NCBI GenBank assembly: GCA_026260175.1
Contig: JAKCWW010000237.1
Span: forward strand, 1-64,000
Source of the DNA: Reticulitermes lucifugus
Taxonomy: Eukaryota > Arthropoda > Insecta > Blattodea > Rhinotermitidae
DNA: 64,000 nucleotides
Direction: 5' to 3'
In this document: piece by piece, positions 34,886 to 43,946 of the stretch
How positions within the stretch are numbered: position 1 is the first letter of the stretch
Layout: every line of letters begins with the position of its first letter
Program-made: the position numbers and the translations under genes
The notes under the pieces: generated by a model
What the model was told of the DNA's origin: nothing
What the model saw: only the letters and a program-made list of their open reading frames with translations
The model's database searches: none

Positions 34886-35630
34886 AGTTCCTAATTGTGA
34901 AATGATTACTGAATATCATGAACATATTGGAATGAATATGAAAGTTGCAGTGGTCTAATTTGAGGCACTATATCGGTAATTGCTTATACAGACTGAAAAA
35001 AAAGGCAGCAGAAATCTCAGTCAGAGAGTCGGTCTTCAGACCCAAAAACTCTGAAATTACTCCTATTAGCACTCTTATGCAACCCATGCCCATACCACTG
35101 TGTTCTTAATTTCACTAAATTTTTACACATGCTTCCACCTTCAGAACTTAACTAATGTCCTGGTCTTCACTTGTGAGTCCGTCTTATTCGTTGCTAGTTC
35201 CTGCAATCTGCTTTCAGTTGTTCACATATCGTTACACAAGTCACGAAACAACAGGATTTCAACTCCTTTTTTCAGTTCTACCAAATGTGACAATGTGGTG
35301 GATGTAAATCGGTTCTGAGTAATTATTATCAGATGGAACTTGGAACAGCGGTTGCGTCACAGACTCCTCTAACTGCACTCCAGTCATGAATCACTGTCAA
35401 ATACCAGACTCATATACGAGTATTCAAGTCCTACAAGATACTACCTTATGACGTAGACCTATACAAGAATCCCTTCGTCCTTGCGGATGCCGTCATGGTT
35501 TTGAGCTAATATCCGGGACAAGAATTTGCGGCAGAAAAGGCGGGGGATTTGCACCTGTGATGAAGCAAACAATAGTGATTTCGGCTGCCTGCTGGAGGAA
35601 GGGAGAAATAATGTGAGTGCAGGAGTATGC
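34886..35630. other. No recognisable feature
   Basis: Contains one 72-codon plus frame (35100-35318) without a motif. Confidence 0.4.
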
Positions 35631-35635
35631 AAACG

Positions 35636-35708
35636 TAGTGGCTCAAATTATGCTAAACATGTTGGCTCAAAATATGCAAAACGTGTTTGCTCAAAATAAC
35701 CGCTGATA
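35636..35708. repeat. Three copies of a 24-bp tandem repeat
   Basis: GCTCAAA starts at 35641, 35665 and 35689, exactly 24 bases apart. The unit is about GTTGGCTCAAAATATGCAAA plus four bases. Units differ at a few positions. Confidence 0.85.
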
Positions 35709-36736
35709 ATTAATTAACCCTTCAAGGCACATTGCCACCTATAACGGCTTTTTTTGCAGTTTACAAAGCTTGTTTGCGGCTTTTTTATAAACAGAATTTA
35801 ATAAAAAAAATACAAAACATATTAGATGAAATTAAAAAATCATACTTTCACAATATAATCATGAACCATATCAAGTTACAATAAAATCTCTAGGGCGCTT
35901 GAAGTAACACATGCGAAAAATCGTTTATAGCCTAATGTAAGTTCCTTAGTCGTGAAATATGTCTAAAGACGAGAAGGACCTGCTAACGTTATACACAAAC
36001 CGTCTTACATCGAACTGCACCCACATTTGGTTAATGGTACTTGATAAACATGAAAATGTTAACTTGGACCTTACGTGTGCTCTGAAGTGTGTGTTTATGG
36101 TTTGACATGGCTGAAATTAAGAATTCGCCGATGACTTTAATTAAGTTCCTCCATGTCAAGTTTAAAACGATCGGCAATGTTCGTAAAACCTCTCGTTGGC
36201 GTAACGTTTATGCCTCCTCAGCTATCCTAACAGCCTGATATCATATCACTCGACGACAGATCTTTTATGGTGATTTAATTTCGCTGGAAACGTTAAAATG
36301 TACTTAGGTTTTCATGTAAAAAACACCGATTTTTTGCTCGATTTTAACCAAATTTGAAATTTCTCGACGGATTTTCATAAAAGTCCCCAATATAAAATTT
36401 CACGGAAATCCGTCCAGTGGCAGCCGCGCTGATACATGTAGACAAACGAACGGACGTGAGAAAGCTAACTTAAACAGTATGAGATTCGAGATTCTCACGG
36501 CAACGAGGGATAAGTTTACGTTCTTCTAAAATGTGACAACGTGTAACTCGGTACATAAGCGACAATATTTCAGAGGAAACTCCCTACTTAAGATGGAGGA
36601 AGCATGTTCCACGGAAATGACCATCCCTATCTGGTAAATTAACTACGACATATTCCAGTAGGCCATTTTTGTAACGATACGCAGTTGCTGTCAGTTTAAT
36701 ATTTAGATGACCCTAGAAACTTCTGCTCATTAACGG
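35709..36736. other. No recognisable feature
   Basis: AT-rich, with GGATTTTCATAAAAGTCCCC and ACAAACGAACGGACG near 36370-36460 that look transposon-like but are unassigned. Confidence 0.35.
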
Positions 36737-36737
36737 A

Positions 36738-36773
<36 letters not shown>
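36737..36773. repeat. (AAT)n microsatellite, SINE tail
   Basis: About eleven AAT units adjoin the 3' end of the SINE at 36774-37030, as expected for a tail expanded after insertion. Confidence 0.9.
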
Positions 36774-37030
36774 TTTCAAGTGGCGCAACAGCTCCTAGTG
36801 AGCCAGGACCTTCTCATTATCGAGGCTTTACGATCACACTCAGACACACCACACTCGGTAGGACTCCTCTGGACGAGTGATCAACCCTACGTAGAGACCT
36901 CTACCTGACAATACACAACACTCACATGGGACAGACATCCATAACCGAGGCGGGATTCGAACCCACAATCCCAGCTAGCGAGCGGCCGCAGACCCACGCC
37001 TTTGACCGCACGGCTACTGGGATCGGCAAT
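36774..37030 (-). mobile_element. tRNA-derived SINE (type A), near full-length
   Basis: The minus strand starts at about 37025 with GATCCCAGTAGCCGTGCGGT, containing an A box (TAGCCGTGCGG). A B box, GGGTTCGAATCCCGCC, lies at 36973-36958. The body carries CAGAGGAGTCCTACCGAGTG and CGTAAAGCCTCGATAATG, and ends at the (AAT)n tail. The tRNA-like part keeps both pol III boxes in good condition. A body-only copy lies at 20590-20735. The 61-codon frame across it is incidental. Confidence 0.85.
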
Positions 37031-37084
37031 AGTAATAAGTAATCTACTAAATATCAGTCTAACTTCATGCACCAGTGTCCATCT

Positions 37085-37290
37085 TCTGAACCCACTAGTC
37101 CTTCAGCTAGTCAAAAATTCTCGTCATTGTATGAAGCCGACATGCTTATTACCTCATTCATAAGGTGTTCCCTACGTTCCTTGCCTCAGCTAAACGAAGC
37201 AGGTCTGCGTACTCACAACACAATTATCCAGTATCTATTCTAATATTATCCTCCCATATGCCCCTACGTCTTCCAAGAGATATTTTCCAT
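37085..37290 (-). pseudogene. LINE RT C-terminal relic, minus strand
   Basis: Translation gives KISLGRRRGIWEDNIRIDT, then in another frame LLRLAEARNVGNTL, and finally TRIFD near the end. This corresponds to K-R-P-L-G-R-P-R-R-R-W-E-D-N-I-K-x-D-L, I-x-L-A-Q-D-R-D, and N-F-L-T-S. Confidence 0.75.
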
Positions 37291-38010
37291 TAATTAATCG
37301 ACGTAAGGAAAATTCGAAGCAAAAATAATTGAAATATTCTACTGTTTATTGTAAACATTTTCCATACTTCATCACATAGTAATGTATAGCAGTATTTTTC
37401 TGTTTATTATAACAAGTCCAGCTTTGAAATATTTAATTGAAAGAACATACACAAACATTTCAATAACCAGTTTTCCTTCAACGGTAACATTTCTTTTTTT
37501 ACTGCGGAGATTAATAACGTAAGAGCAAATAAACACTTGCTGTCTGCTCTTTTCATAAACCGCTGTCTTTATTTTTACTGTCACAAATTTAAAACACTAT
37601 ATGTTAACATTCTTGCTTCGGTTTCAGATGAGTTCTTTATTTATAAAACACATGCCAGTTTGCACGTAACAACCCTTAAACTACCCCTTAAATAAGCAGT
37701 GCGGTACATTGTAACTTCCACTGTATGCGCTCGCGAAGGTTGTGTTCAAAGACAAATGTGTGCAGCTCAACTTTCCTTCAAGCTACTGAGTGGAGGGACT
37801 TACACTGATAAGAATGTCACATTTAGCAATTAGAGTGATGCAGCTGTTGGAACAGATTGGTACTCCAAGAAAATGCTTAACGCTCAGGCGAATGTGATAT
37901 GAAATGAGATCTTTAGGCTCAAGAAGTCCAAGTGCCTGAACCTGAAAACGAAGGTTCAAAAACAAATCGTTTACTATGCCGTCGAACACAACTAACTTCT
38001 TGTTTAAAAA
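37291..38010. other. No recognisable feature
   Basis: Two minus frames of about 70 codons (37372-37584, 37783-37989) have no motif. Confidence 0.4.
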
Positions 38011-38055
38011 CAGCTACACGTTTCGGTCGTTTACGACCATCATCGGACCATCAAC
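38011..38055 (-). ncRNA. Hammerhead-like motif, one-base core deviation
   Basis: On the minus strand: CCGATGA (38046-38040), one base off CTGATGA; a stem II GGTCG / CGACC (38038-38034 with 38029-38025, extendable by one pair); then GAAAC (38024-38020). CCGATGATGGTCGTAAACGA is compact and well formed. Stem I and stem III are not obvious. The 400 bases on its high-coordinate side are very AT-rich with no coding capacity, compatible with a retroelement terminal region. Confidence 0.55.
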
Positions 38056-38065
38056 ACAATATTTT

Positions 38066-38690
38066 AAATTAAGGTAAAAATGCAATACATATATATCCAC
38101 AATATGATTTCACCCTGTGGGATCCCACAGTTTTAAAATGTGTATTAAAATGTAAAATTGTAAACTCTGGTCGTATAGTAATTGACGGTTTTAAAACTAT
38201 TGTAGGTCTTTGTAAGATGTATAATGATAAAATTAAAATATTAAATTGTAAGATAAAATTATTAAATAATACTTATATGCATTAAAATTAGAGTCGAGGC
38301 GTTGGCTACGTGATATTATGTCGATCTGATGGTTCAACAAACACAACGAGATGTACTCCATTAAGTTACTGAAAAAAGTACCACGGTACGTTGTAACGTC
38401 TGCAACAATTACAAACACACACGGTCTAAAATTCAAGAAAGCTTGAATCTTCAAACACTAATTCCGTATTTCCTTACCCATTTGGAGTTTGTAATGAACA
38501 CTTGGTGTGTGCTATACTAGAAACTGAATTTTCTAATATTATTTAGGTGAATTACAGGCTTCTAATTGTTGGGTGTGCAGGAAATCATTGTGTACGTAGT
38601 AACTAAAGAGTTATTGTAAAGTAAATGCAAAATTTTAAATGGGTGTGTCTCCCAAAAGAAATGCTATATTGCTACAATTCTCGATAATTT
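38066..38690. other. AT-rich interval, no gene
   Basis: Strongly AT-rich between 38130 and 38300, with a GGGATCCCACAG palindromic patch near 38120. Possibly part of the ribozyme-bearing element. Confidence 0.35.
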
Positions 38691-38699
38691 AGAGCCCAT

Positions 38700-39065
38700 A
38701 CATTGCCCTTTAGTGCAACATGGAAGGCACTACATCATCACTTTTCTGCAAAAACTTAAGACGAGCAACGGCAAAAGTATCTCGAACTTGTTGTTACAGT
38801 TCGTCAAGTGTTCTTGGTTTTGATCGGTAGACTTCTTTTTCTTGGTCCAATCCCCACCAACGCAAAACATACGGAGCAAGAACGGGACTTCGCGGTGGCC
38901 ATTCTGTTGGTCCTCGAAGCCCAGTCCACTGACCAGTACAGTGGTTGTCAAGCCACACAAGAACAGCAAGGGCAAAATGTGGTGGTGCACCATCTTGCAT
39001 GAAGCGCTGTTTCACATAATTGTCCCACAGCGAAAGCAAAGGGCAACACGAAATTTTCAAGCGTT
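38700..39065 (-). pseudogene. Mariner-like (Tc1/mariner superfamily) transposase relic, C-terminal half
   Basis: On the minus strand (frame 39060-38794) the translation contains FMQDGAPPHFALAVLVWLDN, then WTGLRGPTEWPPRSPVLAPY and YRSKPRTLDEL. After a stop the frame continues QQVRDTFAVARLKFLQKS. This is the catalytic second half of a cut-and-paste DDE transposase: QDGAPPHF holds the second acidic residue and WPPRSPDLxPxD normally holds the third. Here SPVLAPYV lacks the Asp in both places, and DEL is followed by a stop, so the copy is dead. The N-terminal DNA-binding half and the terminal repeats were not found. A frame on the opposite strand (38808-39090) is a shadow. Confidence 0.85.
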
Positions 39066-39599
39066 CTGTTTAGGAGGTATAAACATTTAACATTATGGAT
39101 CTACTTTACAATCGTCCTCTTATTAGCAGGCACTCCCCAAATTTTGTGGCCTTCGTAAGTGAAACTGCGTCTCAAATCAATCGAAGCCGCGACCCCGGCC
39201 AGCGCTGGCATCAGACCGTCAATACGTATTAACGTCAAGTGTGAGGCATGTCTGTGTTAGGCTTGGCGCAGCAGAAATGCCACCTGGAACGAATCGCTGG
39301 ATTGGATTACAGAAGGCTTTCCTATCAAAGAGGTATTGTTCGGCTGTAGGTGATAAGTGGTCCAAGTTGCTTTGCGGACAGAATAGTGACAGTCTACAAA
39401 CAATATCACGATGAAGGGCAAAGTTGAAACCTTGCAACGAAGACAAACGTCCTTTATGAAGGGCGGAATGACATCGCACTTTTTACAGAATGCATTTAGT
39501 TCCGTAATAAGAGAAACACCAGAGTCGGATTTCCAGCTGACAGTATTACTTTTTAATTGCTACAACATGAAATTGCTTTTGTAACTCGTAGTATCACAT
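39066..39599. other. Unassigned flank of the mariner relic
   Basis: An 86-codon minus frame (39219-39479) is not recognisable as transposase. A GC-rich CGCGACCCCGGCCAGCGCTGG patch at 39188 is unexplained. Confidence 0.35.
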
Positions 39600-39790
39600 A
39601 AGGACCTTCTTCAGAAGCTGAGATTCCTTCAGCTACTCAAAGAATTCTCTTTTATAGTGACCGAATGTTCATTACCGTATTCACAAGATCCCGTCACGGC
39701 AGACTATCCCCTGCACCAGATACATCCATTCCACACCAAATTTCTCTGCAGTCCACTTCAGAGATTATCGCAGAACAAATTCAAAACATA
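39600..39790 (-). pseudogene. LINE RT C-terminal end relic, minus strand
   Basis: Translated pieces GVEWMYLVQ and RDLVNTVMNI with a trailing KRIL match W-I-x-L-A-Q and W-R-D-L-V-N-T-V-M-N-x-R plus N-F-L. The AGCTGAAGGAATCTCAGCTT stretch after the ORF end also recurs in the copies at 33700 and 54640 (3' untranslated part). Confidence 0.7.
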
Positions 39791-40314
39791 ACAACTGCTA
39801 GCTTCCAACGTGTGCCTGTCCGTCCGTCTTTCTGACCCCACGGAACTCCAAAACACCCACCGGACATACTTCCGTGAAACGTTTGGAATTTCTAATAACC
39901 TTGCTCTTTGCACTCCAATTTTTACTGTCGCAGAAAAACAATAGACGCTTTATATGGAAATCTACGTATAGGCCTAATTTGGGCGAAACAAATACAACCA
40001 CGAAAATATGTCAATTTTAACAGAAAACTGCTACACCACGAATTTAGCAGTAGTAAAATATATAACAACATTAAATAAGATCGTAACTGTAATGAATTTT
40101 GAATCGATCCCAGTCGACCATGAGGTAAGCTGTATTATTCCCCGCGTTCCAATGGGCGTGACTTTGGCTAATCTTCGAGATCCGCCTCTGAATTTAGCGC
40201 CTCCACCACGCCTTCAGGATTTCCTCGCGATCTATTTAAAGAACCCCAAGGACGGACCATAAAAACAATCTATCGTACAAACACCTGCAGCCGATTACCT
40301 GGCAGCAAAGTAGC
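39791..40314. other. No recognisable feature
   Basis: An 84-codon plus frame (40008-40262) has no motif, and its second half is slightly GC-richer. Confidence 0.35.
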
Positions 40315-41510
40315 ACAGAGTGCTGCATCATTTACAGTGCTAAACTGTTTCTTCTTCCCAGTTACACCTTCAGCTTTCCCCTTCCAATTATAAAGTTTTG
40401 GAATGCGTCCGTTCATAACGATGGTATTTTGGACTACTTCATCCCCAGTGACGAAATTTTATGTTTCCGTGCTAATAATGGCATTCTAAACTCTTTCGCT
40501 GTCCAGTGATAATATTTAGGCTGTCATCCTACCGAATAATATATTATTGAAGGCATTGTCATGCAATAATCGAATTGCAGAATGCTTCCATGCATAATGA
40601 CGTAATTTTAGTCTGTTTTCCTTTCTAAAGACGGAATTTCATACTTCCTTCTTCCTAACTACGTCTCTTTAGACTGTTTTCTCTATTTATTTAACTCTTA
40701 GCACGTCTGAGTACTTAGTGTCGAAGTTTGAATTATTTGCGAAATATTTTAAAGGAAGTTATCGTGTCCTAAGTGAGATATTATTCCGGCAGTTACTTGG
40801 ACGGACGAGCGAAAACAACTAGAAGCCTCAGAGCTAGTAGCTGGCGTACGGGACGAGATAAGCAATGGGCACTTACAGAAAATAAGCATACAGTTTTACC
40901 CCAAACAAAATGGCTCATTTTTATCTCCTTTTTGGGGCATATTAGACAGTTTTCCTTCCTGACAATAGCTTTTTAGGCTTTTTCTTCCCTGTAGATTTTT
41001 AGGCTTTTCATACCTTATGATAGAATTTTAGACTTTTTCCTTAACGATGGAATTTTAAAACATCTTCCTTCCTAATAATGACATTTTAGGATGTTTTCTT
41101 AATAATTATGGCATTTTAGACTTTGCCGTACTAATTATGGGATTTTAAACTATTTTCCTTCACATTGCTGGTTTTCTCGGTTTCTTCGGTTCCTAATGTT
41201 GGCATTTGATATATTTCTGCTTTCTAACGATAGCATGTTTGATTACTTCTCTTCCTAATTATTGCATTTTAAACTATTTTTCCTACTCATAGTCTTTTAG
41301 ACTAAGCTGCTTTCTAATGTTATTACTTTAGTCTCTTTTCACCCCAAGATATTTCTGCTTGCAATAAAGGATATTAGATATTATTTCCTTCACAATTACG
41401 ACACTCCAGCAAGTTCATCTTCCAAATAAGAGTATTTTAGTTATCCTTCCAGGTAACGGTAACTTGACAGTTGTCCGTTTTAGTGACGTCGTTTAGACCA
41501 TCTTTCCTTA
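40315..41510. repeat. Old minisatellite, ~30-bp unit, ~30 copies, split by a SINE
   Basis: A TTTTAGACT-like core recurs with steps of 26-33 bases, for example at 40399, 40429, 40459, 40516, 40547, 40608, 40638, 40669 and then 40942, 40973, 40999, 41028, 41055, 41086, 41116, 41145, 41205, 41239, 41269, 41297, 41328, 41437, 41464 and 41493. The unit is roughly TTTTAGACTNTTTTCCTTCC followed by TAATNATGGCA. The phase gap between 40669 and 40942 equals one unit plus about 243 bases, the size of the inserted SINE. Confidence 0.85.
40682..40910 (-). mobile_element. SINE (type D) inserted in the minisatellite
   Basis: TATTTAACTCTTAGCACGTC ... GAATTATTTGCG ... GGCAGTTACTTGGACGGACG parallels GTCTGTTTAACGAAGATGTC ... 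GATTATTTGGCG ... GGCATTTACCTGGAGAGAAT at 41828-41985. The interval breaks the 30-bp periodicity exactly here, independent evidence for an insertion. The tRNA-like head (high-coordinate end) is too decayed to recognise. Confidence 0.6.
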
Positions 41511-41799
41511 CGGATCGCCCTTAGGCCAGCAACTGGTGTCATGATTATATTTTCTTCTCCTTTCTGTACGAAGTGCATGTCTTTCTGTAAATCTGCCTAT
41601 TTTTATCTTTGAAATTACTCTTCAGAGTTCAAGTAATATCCGTTACTGGAGATATTCACTCAACGTCGTAGGCTTGATAACACTTCCGTCCTTATCATTC
41701 CACATCACTTTAATACACCTAAATGATGCTCAGACATCACGTTAATACACCTAAAGAAACACATCACAACTTGCAAGACAAATGACCATAAGCACATGC

Positions 41800-42180
41800 A
41801 ATAAATCCACTTATTTTTACTTACGTATGGTCTGTTTAACGAAGATGTCAATAATTCAGATTATTTGGCGTCGAATGACAGCATGATTAGTGACAAATTA
41901 ACTGGAAATTACGTGGAAAGAAACGGTCTTCACGAAATATGAAGTATTTTTCAGGCATTTACCTGGAGAGAATGAAGATACCACGAAAGAACTCAATTCA
42001 GGATGGCCGAAAAATGGCCCAAATTTATACCATTGTCTCCCGAAAGAAAAGCAGAATTGCTACCCCTTCAATCGCCGCGACGTTCGATCTACACATTTTG
42101 TTTAAGCCATTGATAGCTAAGAAAGAGTATCATAAAGACGGAAAAATTCATGTTATGTCTGCGAGCTAAGAAGATCTATA
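41800..42180 (-). mobile_element. SINE (type D), minus strand
   Basis: TTTACTTACGTATGGTCTGT followed by TTAACGAAGATGTCAATAAT, then GATTATTTGGCGTCGAATGA, looks like the 3' end of a SINE class common in cockroach and termite sequence (ATTTAACGACGCTGTATCAA, GATTATTTAGCGTCGA). The body GGCATTTACCTGGAGAGAAT leads into CAGGATGGCC. The 76-codon frame 41939-42169 is incidental. Confidence 0.6.
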
Positions 42181-42819
42181 CGTATACGAAGCTTAACCGA
42201 TCTTTATTACAGATATTCTCTTGTCAGGTTTAGGCACGGCACCGCTTAAACATGAAGATACTATGATATTTACTTTTATTTGATTTGATTTTCTGTCAGG
42301 TTCTTTCACACTTGGACTTCAGCAAAGAGACTCATTAATTATGATATGTTGAATATGAAATAAAGTATTGAAGACGTGTCAGGAGGCGTGAGGAACAGCA
42401 GAGTGGAATCGTGAGGTAATAAGACACCAGCAGAACCAGGTGGTCGTTCAAACCACCACCTTACAGGCATATGCAAATCTCAGATTAAATATACACAAAC
42501 AGGCAACAGATTGCAAGCTGCAAAATTATTTAAACACAGGCCATAAGCAGAGAATAGATGTTTTACTAAAGAATGTGACATTTAGCATACACATTGAAGC
42601 AGGTAAAAAAAGTCCATTTACGGTGTTCATATTTGTAAAGCGTAGTAAGGCTTGGGAAGTCGCAACATGGAAACCGCACTCCTAAAATCACAAACATTTT
42701 AACTCTCTGTGTTCTTCGCCAGGGTTTTGCGTCTAATGTTGGAATGGTTAATAAATTTGGAAAGAATTAGAAGGAAACACTAGATGCCCTACTGAAGAAA
42801 TAACCGGTAATTTGTCGGG
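42181..42819. other. No recognisable feature
   Basis: An 81-codon plus frame (42440-42685) without a motif. Confidence 0.35.
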
Positions 42820-43040
42820 AGGGACTGACAGAAAAAACCAAAAGACTCAGTCAGGACAGCCGGTGTTGACAAAGGCAACCAAAAGTCTCAGGCAGGTCAG
42901 CCGGTGTTGACAAAGGCAATGAAATTTCTCAGTCAGGACAGCCGGTGTCCCGACCGGATTTTAACCAAAACGTGCCCTCCGCATAAGAGTCTAGTCCAAC
43001 GTTCTAAAATTTCGGTGCTCGCGAAACACTGGGGATATTA
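42820..43040 (-). mobile_element. tRNA-derived SINE (type H) with internal tandem repeat
   Basis: On the minus strand, GCGAGCACCGAAATTTTAGA through GGACTAGACTCTTATGCGGA and a B-box-like TTTGGTTAAAATCCGGTCGG form the decayed tRNA-like head (43025-42950). The body CACCGGCTGTCCTGACTGAG follows and is repeated three times before the 3' end. Confidence 0.65.
42841..42960. repeat. Three 41-bp tandem units in the SINE body
   Basis: CTCAGTCAGGACAGCCGGTG starts at 42846 and 42928, and CTCAGGCAGGTCAGCCGGTG at 42887: exact 41-base steps. GTTGACAAAGGCAA follows in the first two units. Confidence 0.9.
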
Positions 43041-43660
43041 ACTTCGTTTCGCTGCACAAGAAATTTATAACAGCAAATTAACTTTATACTTAGAGAACAC
43101 TTATTTGCAAATATTGTTATTAATTTATAAAAACATAAAGTTAACTTAGAGCAGAAGGATGATGAAGTTTAGACATAAATATCAATTTAGAAAACTTAAC
43201 AATATGTAGTTGTTTCTGGATGTTGTTTTTAATTTTATGTAACCAACAGTATACTCAAATCCTCGAAGCACACTTGCCGAAAGCTCACGGCACAGCTGTT
43301 GAGTACTACTAATTTCTACTATCACCGCTGCACAAATCTCTTCTGTCAGTTGCATATATTGGGCAGGTGAAACTAACCACATTTATGCAATTTTTATTAC
43401 CTAAAGTTAGATCTTTGATGTTAAAAGATCCATATTCGACGATTAATATTTATTGCAGCATAGGAAACTAAATCCTCTTAGCCCATTCTTCTTATCTGGG
43501 CGCTTAGGTCCTCAAAAAATCGTTTTTATGGAAAGTGAAATTTCATTACCATGTGCAAGACAACCTACCAGTGGTCAGAAAAACCCAGTCCACATTATTT
43601 AACATTATATATTTGAGAAAAACTTTAATATTTTCCTCCCATCTAAGCCTATGTTCTGTA
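43041..43660. other. No recognisable feature
   Basis: AT-rich, with one 66-codon minus frame (43182-43382) lacking a motif. Confidence 0.35.
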
Positions 43661-43946
43661 AAATGTACCTTACATGTTTAGATACCCGCGTCAATAATGT
43701 AAGAACATGCTAGAACTATAATCTTTACGTGTCCCAGATTATCTATGTCAACACCGTAACAATCATGCTGGTACAATGTTTCTTGCTTCTATTACAGTAT
43801 TCTTGTCAGTACAGTAATAATCATTCTAGCAAAATGTGCCTTAGGCCTGTACTAAAGTAACCAGTAACGAATAACTATGCTACTACAGTGCTTCTTACAT
43901 GTAATATAATGTTCACGCCAATACACATAATGCTTTCTCACATTGT
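43661..43946. repeat. Degenerate tandem repeat, ~57-bp unit, 5 copies
   Basis: Units start near 43661, 43721, 43779, 43836 and 43891. Each begins with a YTTCTTACRTGT-like segment and ends with a TAATCATGCTAGTACAATG-like segment (compare CAATCATGCTGGTACAATG, TAATCATTCTAGCAAAATG and TAACTATGCTACTACAGTG). No coding potential. Confidence 0.75.

Noticed and set aside
36950-37025. Possible functional tRNA gene on the minus strand
   Set aside because: Same reasoning: good promoter boxes but no closing acceptor stem, and a repeated SINE body and AAT tail follow.
41939-42169. 76-codon frame as a gene
   Set aside because: It lies inside a SINE copy whose 3' end and body recur at 40.7-40.9 kb.
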